Source of the DNA: Collimonas sp. OK412
GTDB taxonomy: Bacteria > Pseudomonadota > Gammaproteobacteria > Burkholderiales > Burkholderiaceae_D
NCBI RefSeq assembly: GCF_900112135.1
Contig: NZ_FOLC01000004.1
Coordinates: forward strand, 1-64,000
Length of the DNA: 64,000 nucleotides
Direction of reading: 5' to 3'
In this document: piece by piece, positions 1 to 7,636 of the stretch
How positions within the stretch are numbered: the stretch's first letter is position 1
Layout: every line of letters begins with the position of its first letter
Notes under the pieces: model-generated
Database searches by the model: none
What the model was told of the DNA's origin: nothing
The model's input: only the letters and a program-made list of their open reading frames with translations
Made by a program: the position numbers and the translations under genes

Positions 1-330
1 CAACTCGGCGGCAGAACGCGCTTTGCGCGGCGTCGCGATCGGCCGCCGCAACTATCTGTTTGCCGGTGCCGACAGCGGCGGCGAACGCGCTGCCGCCATC
101 TACTCCTTGATCGGTACGGCCAAGCTCAATGGTGTCGATCCTGGGGCTTGGTTGCGTCATGTGCTGACCCATATCGCCGACCATCCGGTCAACCGCGTTG
201 ACGATTTCCTACCCTGGAACTGCGCCGCGCAGATCGCTCCTGCCTGAAAAACACGCCGCTTCCCAGCGGTGTGATGCCATCATCGGGCAAGTCAACACCC
301 GGTTCAAGACGTCGCTGGCACGACGCTTAC
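1..330 (+). mobile_element. right end of an IS66-family insertion sequence (partial)
   Basis: The window opens inside the transposase gene of an IS66-type element. The coding frame ends at 247 and is followed by about 80 non-coding bases that finish with cacgacgcttac at 319-330. The reverse complement starts GTAAGCGTCGTG, the GTAAGCG-type terminus known from IS66 elements. The eight bases at 331-338 would be one copy of the expected target duplication; the other copy lies outside the window. The left part of the element is not visible. Confidence 0.7.
2..247 (+). CDS. tnpC: IS66 family transposase (TnpC), C-terminal part
   Basis: The frame is open from base 2 and reads [17 protein letters not shown] and so on to a stop at 245-247, giving about 81 residues. 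The blocks [27 protein letters not shown] and a DHPVNR..DFLPWN ending are the usual C-terminal domain of the IS66 transposase, the DDE subunit of this three-gene family. The start lies upstream of the window, so intactness cannot be judged. The final IAPA residues after LPWN are a little shorter than in many relatives. Confidence 0.85.
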   Translation, partial: NSAAERALRGVAIGRRNYLFAGADSGGERAAAIYSLIGTAKLNGVDPGAWLRHVLTHIADHPVNRVDDFLPWNCAAQIAPA

Positions 331-475
331 TCTTGAAATGCCTAAGCGCCGAGAGATCTCTCTCAATGAAATCTGGTCACGAATGTGCCAGCGTCGAATA
401 ATTCCAATTAAAGCCACGTCGATCACTCCAAACTCCTACCTGATTGCTTAGGTAGGATTGTGTCTCAAACTGGAG
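331..475. other. short stretch between two insertion sequences, with nested inverted repeats
   Basis: No convincing gene is present. A short frame from 338 to 451 starts MPKRREISLNE and could be a remnant of a transposase N-terminus, but it is only 37 codons. At 435-456 the arms cctacct/aggtagg form a 7-bp stem. An outer pair, actcca at 426-431 and tggagt at 471-476, encloses it. The adjoining IS1111-type element begins at the outer right arm, so this hairpin may be its target. Confidence 0.4.
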
Positions 476-481
476 TAATGG

Positions 482-494
482 TATGGACGCCCTC
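482..494 (+). repeat. IS1111-type left subterminal inverted repeat
   Basis: The sequence tatggacgccctc is the exact reverse complement of 1812-1824. It lies 56 bp upstream of the transposase start. Known IS1111 elements carry such repeats a few bases inside the real ends. Confidence 0.85.
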
Positions 495-550
495 TCTCAG
501 GGGGAGGTAGGTTTAAAGTTGAGATTCCTCAACCCTCCAAGGAGTCCACC

Positions 551-1582
551 ATGGAAGCGCATACGATAGGGATTGATCTGGCGAAGAACCTCTTTCAAGT
601 CCACGGCGTAGATCGGCATGGTCAGCTAGCGCTATGCAAAAAACTGCGTCGTTCCGAGATGGCAGCATTTTTTGCGAAGTTGCCCCCAGCGCTGATTGGC
701 ATGGAAGCTTGCGGCGGGGCCCATCATTGGGCGCGTAAGCTGGCAGCTTTCGGCCATCAGGTTCGCTTGATGCCGGCTGAATTTGTAAAACCCTACGTCA
801 AGAGCAACAAGAGCGATATGCGCGATGCGGAAGCCATCTGCGAAGCGGTCGCGCGACCGACGATGCGATTCGTTGCGGTGAAATCTATTGAACAACAAGC
901 TATCCTTTCGTTGCATCGGGCACGGGAAGGTGCGGTGAAGGCCCGTACGGCGCAAGCCAACCAGATCCGCGGCCTGCTCACCGAATACGGCATGGTTTTG
1001 CCGCAAGGGATCGTTCATATTGAGAAGATGTTGCCGTCAATGCTGGCTGACATGCACAATGCATTGCCAGGATTTCTGATTCAGCTGTTCCAAATTTTGC
1101 TGGATAATTTCCGCCATCTTGATCAACTTGCGCAAGAGATTGAGAATGCGATTCGACGCTGGCATCTGGCAAACGAAGAAAGTCGGCGACTCGAGCAGAT
1201 TCCTGGAGTCGGGCCACTGACTGCTACGGCATTAGTCGCCACCATCGGTGAAGCAAAAACATTTCACAACGGGCGACAGTTCGCAGCCTGGCTTGGTCTT
1301 GTTCCGCGACAGCACTCCTCTGGCGGTAGGGAGCGATTACTCGGTATCAGCAAGCGCGGCGACACCTATTTGCGCAAGCTGCTCATCCACGGCGGTCGAG
1401 CGGTCGTTCGCTATGCCGATAGGCATCCGAGTCAATACAACGGCTGGCTTGCCAACTTACTTGCCAGACGACACAAGAACGTCGTCGCTGTGGCGCTGGC
1501 CAACAAAAATGCTCGGATAGCCTGGGCACTGCTGGCGAAAGGACGGGTGTTCTGTCCAGATCCGGTGCTGGTAGAAGCATAA
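551..1582 (+). CDS. IS110 family RNA-guided transposase (recombinase), IS1111 subgroup
   Basis: 343 residues, full length for the family. The N-terminal RuvC-like DEDD domain shows GIDLAKNLFQVHG with D9, MEACGG with E52, and SDMRDAEAI with D89 and D92. The C-terminal Tnp domain contains the helix-hairpin-like IPGVGPLTATAL (about 217-228), then HSSGGRERLLGISKRGD and a YLRKLLIHGGRAV helix. The conserved serine used by IS110 enzymes lies in that region. A strong ribosome site, aaggag, sits 7 bases before the ATG. Enzymes of this family are known to join donor and target DNA using a guide RNA from the element's own non-coding end. No frameshift is visible, so it is potentially active. Confidence 0.93.
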   Translation: MEAHTIGIDLAKNLFQVHGVDRHGQLALCKKLRRSEMAAFFAKLPPALIGMEACGGAHHWARKLAAFGHQVRLMPAEFVKPYVKSNKSDMRDAEAICEAVARPTMRFVAVKSIEQQAILSLHRAREGAVKARTAQANQIRGLLTEYGMVLPQGIVHIEKMLPSMLADMHNALPGFLIQLFQILLDNFRHLDQLAQEIENAIRRWHLANEESRRLEQIPGVGPLTATALVATIGEAKTFHNGRQFAAWLGLVPRQHSSGGRERLLGISKRGDTYLRKLLIHGGRAVVRYADRHPSQYNGWLANLLARRHKNVVAVALANKNARIAWALLAKGRVFCPDPVLVEA

Positions 1583-1811
1583 AACGTTGTGCAGGTAATC
1601 CACCTTTGATTGCAGAGGTATCTCGACGTAATGGCGAAATTGGTAAGACCGCGGTTGATCAAGCCTGAGGGGTTCAGGGACAAACAAGTCCGTTGGAGTG
1701 ATTGAGGCATCAACCGGCAAATTCCATTAGGGTCCAGGCTTTGCCAATGAGACCGAATATATGGATGCAATCTAACCTTTCACCGTGAAACCGAATTACT
1801 GCTTGCAAATT
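1583..1811 (+). ncRNA. candidate bridge/seek RNA region of the IS1111-type element
   Basis: The 229 bp between the transposase stop and the right inverted repeat contain no gene. In IS1111-type elements the guide RNA is known to come from this 3' end. Four segments behave like guides. Segment 1662-1676 is complementary over 15 bases, with one G-U pair, to the right flank 1827-1841. Segment 1694-1702 (tggagtgat) equals left flank 471-479 except for one change that would be a G-U pair. Segment 1757-1765 (atatatgga) is complementary to the right end 1819-1827. Segment 1628-1634 (gtaatgg) equals 475-481 at the left end. RNA ends and fold are not determined. Confidence 0.6.
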
Positions 1812-1824
1812 GAGGGCGTCCATA
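1812..1824 (-). repeat. IS1111-type right subterminal inverted repeat
   Basis: The sequence gagggcgtccata is the exact reverse complement of 482-494. It is followed by tat and then by the flank tgaacccctc. The 132 bp from 1828 to 1959 beyond it are AT-rich and hold no gene that I can recognise. Confidence 0.85.
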
Positions 1825-1959
1825 TATGAACCCCTCGGGCTGGACCAACAGGCCGCTTCAAACCCATATGTGCAACGCAAGATTAGTAACTATTATCCAA
1901 ATTAGCTATTTTTTGTAATTTTTAGAAAAAATACTGGCTAAGAATATCCCAGTTAATAG

Positions 1960-2259
1960 TCACTCAAGGGCTGGCGTATCTTTTGGCTGACCATGCTCAA
2001 CCGATCCTGCCCGGATGCCAAGCCAGAGTTGGCATTGACGGATACCGAAATATCTATGCTTGACCGTATGATCAAGGACTCCAAGAGATCGCGATTAGCG
2101 CTGCCGCTATCGCGCTATCTTGAGAAAATCGCTCAACTCGGGGGCTATCTTGCGCGCTCCAACGACCCAGCCCTAGGCAACGCCGTGATGTGGCGTGGCA
2201 TGCGTCGGCTGGCCGACATGCAGCTTGGTTTCAATCTAGCATCGGAAAGATATGGGTAA
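1960..2259 (+). pseudogene. IS4-family (Tn5-like) transposase, C-terminal remnant
   Basis: The frame reads SLKGWRIFWLTMLNRSCPDA from 1960 and ends at 2259 with GNAVMWRGMRRLADMQLGF and a short tail. WRIFWLTM.NR and YLARSNDP..GN.VMWRG..RL.D..LGF are typical of the last quarter of IS4-type transposases. In-frame stops (taa, tag) lie directly upstream at 1954-1959, so the N-terminal three quarters, including most of the DDE core, are missing. An ATG at 1993 could start an 88-residue product, but this is a decayed fragment rather than a working gene. Confidence 0.8.
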
Positions 2260-2358
2260 TCGGAAGCATGAAACGACGCTTACGATCATCGCCAGCCACA
2301 AAATGGGTCAATCCGGTACGCAAATCTACAGTTTTCGACTTTAATTGCAAGAAATAGT

Positions 2359-2428
2359 AGTTAGCATCCTTGTTCTACGAGTCGTCGCACAGTTAGCAAC
2401 TTTATTAGCCAGTTAGCATCTTTGTTCT
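2359..2428 (+). repeat. three spaced copies of an AGTTAGCA motif, IS-end-like
   Basis: agttagcatccttgttct at 2359-2376 and agttagcatctttgttct at 2411-2428 differ at one base in 18. A third partial copy, agttagcaacttt, starts at 2391. Multiple short direct repeats next to transposase debris resemble the repeated ends of IS21-type elements. No istA or istB gene is present, so the origin is uncertain. Confidence 0.45.
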
Positions 2429-2462
2429 GAAGGACCATCACCATTAGGGGCGTAACGGCACC

Positions 2463-4280
2463 TTATTCGACAGTAACCGACTTAGCCAAATTACGCGGCT
2501 TATCCACATCCGTCCCGCGCGCCAGCGCCGTGTGATACGCCAGCAGCTGCAGCGGCACCACATGCAGGATAGGCGACAGCAGGCCATAGTTTTCCGGCAG
2601 CCGGATCACGTGCACGCCATCGCTCGACCTGATATGCGAATCGGCATCGGCAAAAACGTAGAGCTGGCCGCCGCGGGCGCGCACTTCCTGCATGTTCGAT
2701 TTGAGTTTCTCGATCAGCGTGTCGTTCGGCGCCACAGTCACCACCGGCATTTCCTCTGTCACCAGCGCCAGCGGGCCGTGCTTGAGTTCGCCGGCGGCGT
2801 AGGCTTCGGCGTGGATGTAGGTGATTTCCTTGAGCTTCAGCGCGCCTTCCAGCGCGATCGGATAGTGGATGCCGCGGCCCAGGAACAGGGCGTTTTCCTT
2901 GCGGGCGAAGGCTTCGGCCCAGGCCACGATGTGCGGCTCCAGCGCCAGCACGCTTTGCAGCGCTGCAGGCAGGTGGCGCACCGCTTTCAGGTGGGCGGCT
3001 TCTGCTTCGTCGCTGAGTCGGCCTTTGCTTTGCGCCAGCGCCAGGGTCAGCAGAAATAGTGCGACCAGCTGGGTGGTGAAGGCCTTGGTCGAGGCGACGC
3101 CGACTTCGACGCCGGCGCGGGTGATGTAAGCCAGCGCGCATTCGCGCACCATGGCGCTGGTGGCGACGTTGCAGATGGTCAGGGTATGTTGCATGCCCAG
3201 GGCGCGGGCGTGCTTGAGCGCGGCCAGGGTGTCGGCGGTTTCGCCGCTTTGGGTGATGGTGACCACCAGCGAATTTGGATTTGGCACGCTGTCTCGGTAG
3301 CGGTATTCGCTGGCGATTTCGACGTTGACCGGGATCTTGGCGATCGATTCGATCCAGTATTTTGCAGTCAGGCCGGCGTAATAGCTGGTGCCGCAGGCCA
3401 GGATCAGGACCGAATCGATCTGCTTGAACACTTTGAATGCACCGTCACCGAACAATTCCGGCATGATGGCGGTGACGCCTTCGAGGGTGCTGGCAATCGC
3501 GCGCGGCTGTTCGAAAATTTCCTTTTGCATATAGTGCTGGTACGGGCCCAGCTCAACCGCGCTGCTGTAGGCATGCACGGTCTTGACTTCGCGTTCCACC
3601 GCTTTGCCGGCGGCGTCGACGATCCAGACGCGCTGCAGCTGCAGGTCGACCACGTCGCCTTCTTCCAGGTAAATGATCTGGTCGGTGGTGCCGGCCAGCG
3701 CCATGGCGTCGGAGGCGACGAAGTTCTGGCCTTTGCCGATGCCGACGATCAATGGCGAACCCTGGCGGGCGGCGACTACGCGATGCGGTTCGTCGACGCA
3801 GAACACGGCGATCGCGTAAGCGCCGGCCAGGCGTTTCACGGCCTGCTGCACGGTGGCGAACAGGTCACCGTTATACATGTGGTCGACCAAGTGGGCGATG
3901 ACCTCGGTGTCGGTCTGGCTTTCGAACTGATAACCGGCGGTTTGCAGTTCGGCGCGCAGTTCGTCGTGGTTTTCAATGATGCCGTTGTGGACAAGGGCGA
4001 TGCGGTCGCGCGAGAAATGCGGGTGGGCATTGTGGGTGGCCGGCGCGCCGTGGGTTGCCCAGCGCGTGTGCGCGATGCCGGTGAAACCCGACAGGCTGGC
4101 TTTCTCGACCTGGAATTCCAGGTCGGCCACGCGTGATGTGCTGCGCGAACGCTGCAATTTTCCATCCATGTGCAAGGCGACGCCGCAAGAGTCGTAACCG
4201 CGGTATTCGAGCCGCTTCAATCCTTCCAGCAGGATGGGCGTGACATTAATTTGGGCAACTGCTGCGACGATACCGCACAT
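2463..4280 (-). CDS. glmS: glutamine--fructose-6-phosphate aminotransferase (isomerizing)
   Basis: 605 residues. It makes glucosamine-6-phosphate from fructose-6-phosphate and glutamine, the entry step to UDP-GlcNAc. The N-terminal amidotransferase domain starts MCGIVAA, with Cys2 as nucleophile after Met removal, and has HTRWATHG and HNGIIEN. Two SIS sugar-isomerase domains follow (about 285-415 and 455-590), with ACGTSYYAG and TQSGETADT. The C-tail [12 protein letters not shown] carries the catalytic lysine at 600. It is divergent from an Lrp-type regulator over 160 AT-rich bases. glmU, two steps on in the same pathway, lies 660 bp beyond its start. No glmS ribozyme is seen. Confidence 0.97.
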   Translation of the reverse strand: MCGIVAAVAQINVTPILLEGLKRLEYRGYDSCGVALHMDGKLQRSRSTSRVADLEFQVEKASLSGFTGIAHTRWATHGAPATHNAHPHFSRDRIALVHNGIIENHDELRAELQTAGYQFESQTDTEVIAHLVDHMYNGDLFATVQQAVKRLAGAYAIAVFCVDEPHRVVAARQGSPLIVGIGKGQNFVASDAMALAGTTDQIIYLEEGDVVDLQLQRVWIVDAAGKAVEREVKTVHAYSSAVELGPYQHYMQKEIFEQPRAIASTLEGVTAIMPELFGDGAFKVFKQIDSVLILACGTSYYAGLTAKYWIESIAKIPVNVEIASEYRYRDSVPNPNSLVVTITQSGETADTLAALKHARALGMQHTLTICNVATSAMVRECALAYITRAGVEVGVASTKAFTTQLVALFLLTLALAQSKGRLSDEAEAAHLKAVRHLPAALQSVLALEPHIVAWAEAFARKENALFLGRGIHYPIALEGALKLKEITYIHAEAYAAGELKHGPLALVTEEMPVVTVAPNDTLIEKLKSNMQEVRARGGQLYVFADADSHIRSSDGVHVIRLPENYGLLSPILHVVPLQLLAYHTALARGTDVDKPRNLAKSVTVE

Positions 4281-4388
4281 GGCTTTCCTCGGTGTTTGGG
4301 TGAATGAATGAATCTTAAGCTAACATTTATGAAATTAGATTCCAAAATTTAGCTATATATGGATAAATACTTCATCATATAAACGGTG

Positions 4389-4403
4389 TGAAATATTATT
4401 TCA
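4389..4403. promoter_or_regulatory. perfect 15-bp palindrome, candidate Lrp/AsnC operator
   Basis: tgaaatattatttca is a perfect odd palindrome centred on 4396, in the AT-rich divergent region of glmS and the Lrp-type gene, 38 bp before the latter's start. Length and AT-rich core fit the 15-bp sites known for Lrp-family proteins, which often regulate themselves. Binding is inferred. Confidence 0.45.
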
Positions 4404-4440
4404 TTTATACTTAAATTTTTTTAATAAACTGCATATTGTT

Positions 4441-4905
4441 ATGGATATCGTTCTGGACGAACTGGACAAGCGGATTTTGAATGCCTTGCAGGCTGACGCC
4501 GCCCAAACCAACCATCAGCTGGCGCAGCTGGTGCATGCGTCGGCGCCGACCTGCCTGCGGCGCGTCAAGCGCCTGACCGATGCCGGCATCATCCTGCGCC
4601 AGGTGGCGATCGTGGCGCCGGACAAGGTCGGCGCCGGCCTGACCGCGATTGTCGAAGTCACGCTCGATAACCAGGCTGCTGAACGCTTGCAGGAATTTGA
4701 AGCACTGGCGGCAAGCGAACCGGCGCTGCTGCAATGCTACCGGGTGTCGCCGGGGCCGGATTTTGTGCTGGTGATGCAGGTGGCTGACATGGCGGCCTAC
4801 CATGCGCTGGCGCACCAGCTGTTTGCCGCGCAAAAGAATGTGCGCAACGTGCGTACGTATTTCTCGATTCACCGCAGCAAGTTCGATACGCGGCTCGCGG
4901 TATAA
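4441..4905 (+). CDS. Lrp/AsnC family transcriptional regulator
   Basis: 154 residues. The N-terminal winged helix-turn-helix begins LDELDKRILNALQADA, with recognition helix region APTCLRRVKRLTDAGII (about 36-52). The C-terminal RAM ligand-binding domain includes VSPGPDFVLVMQVADM and ends FSIHRSKFDTRLAV. Such proteins bind amino acids and act as local or global regulators of amino-acid metabolism. The target here is not known; glmS is divergent. No clear Shine-Dalgarno precedes the ATG. A shared bidirectional terminator separates it from the convergent glmU. Confidence 0.9.
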   Translation: MDIVLDELDKRILNALQADAAQTNHQLAQLVHASAPTCLRRVKRLTDAGIILRQVAIVAPDKVGAGLTAIVEVTLDNQAAERLQEFEALAASEPALLQCYRVSPGPDFVLVMQVADMAAYHALAHQLFAAQKNVRNVRTYFSIHRSKFDTRLAV

Positions 4906-4907
4906 AA

Positions 4908-4931
4908 AAACGCCGGTCGAAACCGGCGTTT
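4908..4931. terminator. bidirectional intrinsic terminator between lrp-type gene and glmU
   Basis: A perfect 10-bp stem, aaacgccggt (4908-4917) with accggcgttt (4922-4931), has a cgaa tetraloop, an A-run on one side and Ts on the other. It can serve both convergent genes. Confidence 0.85.
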
Positions 4932-4942
4932 ATCCATCTCGT

Positions 4943-6301
4943 TTATTTCTTCAGCTTGACCGGCCGTTGCCAGCCGTCGATGGTGACCTGGCGCGCGCGC
5001 GCGATGGTCAGCTTGCCCTCCGGCGCGTCCTTGGTCAGCGTGGTGCCGGCGCCCAGGGTGGCGCCTTTGCCGACGCGCACCGGCGCCACCAGCTGGGTGT
5101 CGCTGCCTATGAAAGCGTCGTCTTCGATGATGGTGCGCGATTTGTTGGCGCCGTCGTAGTTGCAGGTGATGGTGCCGGCGCCGATATTGACGCGCGATCC
5201 TACCGTGGCATCGCCGATGTAGGCCAGGTGGTTGGCTTTGCTGTGGGCGGCGACCTGGCTGTTTTTCACTTCGACGAAATTGCCGATATGGACGTCTTCG
5301 CCCAGCTCGGTGCCAGGACGCAGGCGCGCATAGGGGCCGATCTGGGAAGCGGCGCCGATCACCGCGTCTTCGATGTGGCTGAAGGGTTTGATGCTGGCGC
5401 CGCGGCCGATGCGGGCATTCTTGACGATGCAATAGGCGCCGACGGTTGCGCCGTCTTCTATGCTGACTTCGCCTTCGAAGATGCAGCCGACATCGATGCT
5501 GACGTCGCGGCCGCAATCCAGCGTGCCGCGCACGTCCAGGCGGGCCGGATCGAGCAGGGTGACGCCTTGTTCCAGCAAGCGCTCGGCGATGGCGCGCTGG
5601 TGGATGCGTTCCAGTTCGGCCAGCTGCAGCTTGCTGTTGACGCCCAGCGTTTCGGCTACGGCCGCCGGCTGGGCCGATACCACCGGCGTGCCGTCGGCGA
5701 CGGCGCTGGCGACGATATCGGTCAGGTAGTACTCGCCTTGCGCATTATTGTTGGACAGACCGGCCAGCCATTTCTTGAGCTGCACGGTAGGCGCGACCAT
5801 GATGCCGGTATTGCATTCGCGGATTGCCCGCTGCTCCGGCGTCGCGTCTTTTTGCTCGACGATGCTGACGATCTTGCCGTGCTCGCGCACGATGCGGCCG
5901 TAGCCGGTCGGATCCGGCAGGTCTACCGTCAGCACCGCCAGCTTGTCGTTGCCGGCGCTGTCGACCAGCCGTTGCAGCGTGCTGCTGGCGATCAGCGGCA
6001 CGTCGCCGTACAGCACCAGCGTAGGCACGGCGTCATCCAGCTGCGCGGCGGCTTGCGCCACCGCATGGCCGGTGCCCAGCTGCGGCTCCTGCCGGGCGAA
6101 CACCAGGTCGGCGGCTGCCAGCGAACTCGGCACGGCGTCGCCACCATGGCCGTAGATGATGCACAAGGTGGTTGGCGACAGGGTGCGCGCCGCCTCGATC
6201 ACGTGCGACAGCAGCGGTTTGCCCGCCAGCGGGTGCAATACTTTCGGTAGCGCGGACTGCATGCGCTTGCCCATGCCGGCAGCGAGAATGACAACGTTCA
6301 T
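4943..6301 (-). CDS. glmU: bifunctional UDP-N-acetylglucosamine pyrophosphorylase / glucosamine-1-phosphate N-acetyltransferase
   Basis: 452 residues. It acetylates glucosamine-1-phosphate and then uridylates it to UDP-GlcNAc for peptidoglycan and LPS. The N-terminal pyrophosphorylase domain opens [20 protein letters not shown], the LAAGxGxRMxSxLPK signature, and has LYGDVPLI. The C-terminal left-handed beta-helix acetyltransferase shows hexapeptide repeats and [17 protein letters not shown] and [12 protein letters not shown] chose the ATG at 6301 because it starts exactly at the family N-terminus; a TTG at 6328 would add nine residues. It converges with the Lrp-type gene. Confidence 0.96.
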   Translation of the reverse strand: MNVVILAAGMGKRMQSALPKVLHPLAGKPLLSHVIEAARTLSPTTLCIIYGHGGDAVPSSLAAADLVFARQEPQLGTGHAVAQAAAQLDDAVPTLVLYGDVPLIASSTLQRLVDSAGNDKLAVLTVDLPDPTGYGRIVREHGKIVSIVEQKDATPEQRAIRECNTGIMVAPTVQLKKWLAGLSNNNAQGEYYLTDIVASAVADGTPVVSAQPAAVAETLGVNSKLQLAELERIHQRAIAERLLEQGVTLLDPARLDVRGTLDCGRDVSIDVGCIFEGEVSIEDGATVGAYCIVKNARIGRGASIKPFSHIEDAVIGAASQIGPYARLRPGTELGEDVHIGNFVEVKNSQVAAHSKANHLAYIGDATVGSRVNIGAGTITCNYDGANKSRTIIEDDAFIGSDTQLVAPVRVGKGATLGAGTTLTKDAPEGKLTIARARQVTIDGWQRPVKLKK

Positions 6302-6421
6302 AGTGGATAGAGAAAGAATAGGTGGCAAATTTTATCACGCGCGGCAACCGGAAATTCAGCGCCGGCGCTGCCTGCATGACAATGTGATGGGAGTGGCCAG
6401 GTTGTTGCGGCGACAAGAAAA

Positions 6422-6457
6422 ATCGCCTCAACGCCGCGTCTGCAGCGTTGAGGCGAT
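6422..6457 (-). terminator. intrinsic terminator of the WxxGxW lipoprotein gene
   Basis: A 13-bp perfect stem (6422-6434 with 6445-6457) and 10-base loop. On the minus strand it is followed by a T-run (6417-6421 region), so it ends transcripts coming from 7080-6490. Confidence 0.8.
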
Positions 6458-6489
6458 GTCCTGTTGACAGTGTCGCTCAAAGGCCAGGA

Positions 6490-7080
6490 TTAATAGCGTT
6501 GCCAGAATCCGCCCGAGAAAGCCCAGCTGTTGCCGTTGCGGACCCAATGTCCCGGGGCCCAGAAATAACCGTCGCGGCGCGCTTCCCAATGGCCGTTGAC
6601 CCAGTCGTGGCGGCCGTTGTTCCAGCGCCAGTAGCCGCCGATCCAGACATGGTTGGGGCTAGGTGCCGGTGTCATGACTTCAATCCGCGGCGGCGGCGGG
6701 GCGACGTTGATCACGACCGGCGGCGCGCTATAGGTATTGTTGATCGCTACCCAGCGGCCGCCATGGAATACCCACTGGCCGCCTTCGTTGGCCCAATAGG
6801 CATGCTGGTAAACCATGTTCTGGCGCGACTGTTCCCAGTGGCCGTTATTCCAGGCGTAGCGGTTGTTTTCCCACTTCCAGTGGCCGGCGATCCAGTAAGA
6901 ATCCGGGTAGGGTGCTGGCGGCGCCACTTCCTCCAGCGGCGCCGGCGGCGCTTGCACTACTTTGACTTCGCGGTACTCGACGCGGGTGCGCGGCGGTTCG
7001 ACCACGCAGCCTGCCAGGGATACGGTGGCGGCTGCCACGGCTGACAATACAAGATAACGTTGAAAACGACGACGGTTCAT
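6490..7080 (-). CDS. lipoprotein with WxxGxW repeats
   Basis: 196 residues. A signal peptide ends in a lipobox, LAGC, with Cys25, so it should be a lipid-anchored envelope protein. After a Pro-rich linker there are five exact W-x-x-G-x-W units (WIAGHW, WNNGHW, WIGGYW, WVNGHW, WAPGHW) and two degenerate ones (HGGRW, SGGFW). Such YXWGXW/BcpO-like proteins are common in Burkholderiales, with no established function. A gggagat ribosome site precedes the ATG. It stands alone, with its own terminator. Confidence 0.85.
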   Translation of the reverse strand: MNRRRFQRYLVLSAVAAATVSLAGCVVEPPRTRVEYREVKVVQAPPAPLEEVAPPAPYPDSYWIAGHWKWENNRYAWNNGHWEQSRQNMVYQHAYWANEGGQWVFHGGRWVAINNTYSAPPVVINVAPPPPRIEVMTPAPSPNHVWIGGYWRWNNGRHDWVNGHWEARRDGYFWAPGHWVRNGNSWAFSGGFWQRY

Positions 7081-7184
7081 TTATATCTCCCAGAAAAAGA
7101 TCCTGGGTATTAAACGATTTGCCGTACGGAACGAATACAGGGCTTACAAATACTTGCAATTTGCCGGCTATCCGGGCCGCTCGT

Positions 7185-7517
7185 TCAGGCTTCGTCCTTG
7201 ACGTCGGTGCTGGGACCGTTTTTCTTGACCGCGTCGATGCCGGCGTCGCGGGCGCTGGTGGTGCTGTACATCTGGCTGCTGCCGATGACCTGGTGATTGG
7301 CGGCTTTCAGGTTGAAATAGAACTTGCCGTTGGAAGCCTGGTTGCGGCTGTAGCGGTCGTCCTGGGTGCTGTTGCTCTGGACCGAGGCGATGCCGTTCTC
7401 GGCGGATGCCTTGGCGACGTACATTTCACTGTTCAGCACGACTTCGCCGTTGCTGGAGTAGAGCAGGAAATAGAACTGTCCATCCACCGACTTCTTGAGT
7501 ACATAGGACCCTGCCAT
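7185..7517 (-). CDS. YegP family protein (DUF1508, two tandem repeats)
   Basis: 110 residues made of two similar halves: GQFYFLLYSSNGEVVLNSEMY (about 13-33) and GKFYFNLKAANHQVIGSSQMY (about 64-84), each followed by a short helix with GI.SV or GIDAV. This is the duplicated DUF1508 fold seen in YegP. The function is unknown; some members are linked to stress. A caggag ribosome site precedes the ATG. No operon partner is obvious. Confidence 0.88.
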   Translation of the reverse strand: MAGSYVLKKSVDGQFYFLLYSSNGEVVLNSEMYVAKASAENGIASVQSNSTQDDRYSRNQASNGKFYFNLKAANHQVIGSSQMYSTTSARDAGIDAVKKNGPSTDVKDEA

Positions 7518-7636
7518 TGCGCGTCTCCTGATAAGTTGCCGGCCAGGCGGCGCAGTTTCGCTGAATCTGCTCAGCTGGTTGTACTGGTCGCCGCTGGTCC
7601 GCTTTGATTATATAGCCGGGCGGGGAAATCGATGGA

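Larger units (their letters stand above)
476..1827 (+). mobile_element. IS110-family element, IS1111 subgroup (apparently complete)
   Basis: The element has a single DEDD transposase gene at 551-1582 flanked by perfect 13-bp inverted repeats at 482-494 and 1812-1824 (core atggacgccctc / gagggcgtccat). Subterminal inverted repeats a few bases inside the ends, a short 5' non-coding end and a long 3' non-coding end (about 240 bp) are the known IS1111 subgroup pattern. Exact ends are inferred: the right flank matches the putative guide from about 1827 onwards, and the left end lies near 476-479. No target duplication is seen, as expected for IS110 elements. Confidence 0.8.

Noticed and set aside
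198-401. 67-codon plus-strand frame overlapping the IS66 end
   Set aside because: It crosses the IS66 terminus, has no recognisable family features and is explained by the IS debris.
632-1018. minus-strand frames antisense to the IS110 transposase
   Set aside because: They are shadows of the transposase codons and have no independent signals.
2429-2462. terminator for glmS
   Set aside because: No stem with a T-run is visible on the minus strand after the glmS stop.
4281-4440. glmS ribozyme or riboswitch upstream of glmS
   Set aside because: The 160 bases are AT-rich promoter sequence without the ribozyme core; that ribozyme is known from Gram-positive bacteria.
4802-6250. 482-codon plus-strand frame over glmU
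   Set aside because: It is the antisense shadow of glmU, which matches its family from start to end.
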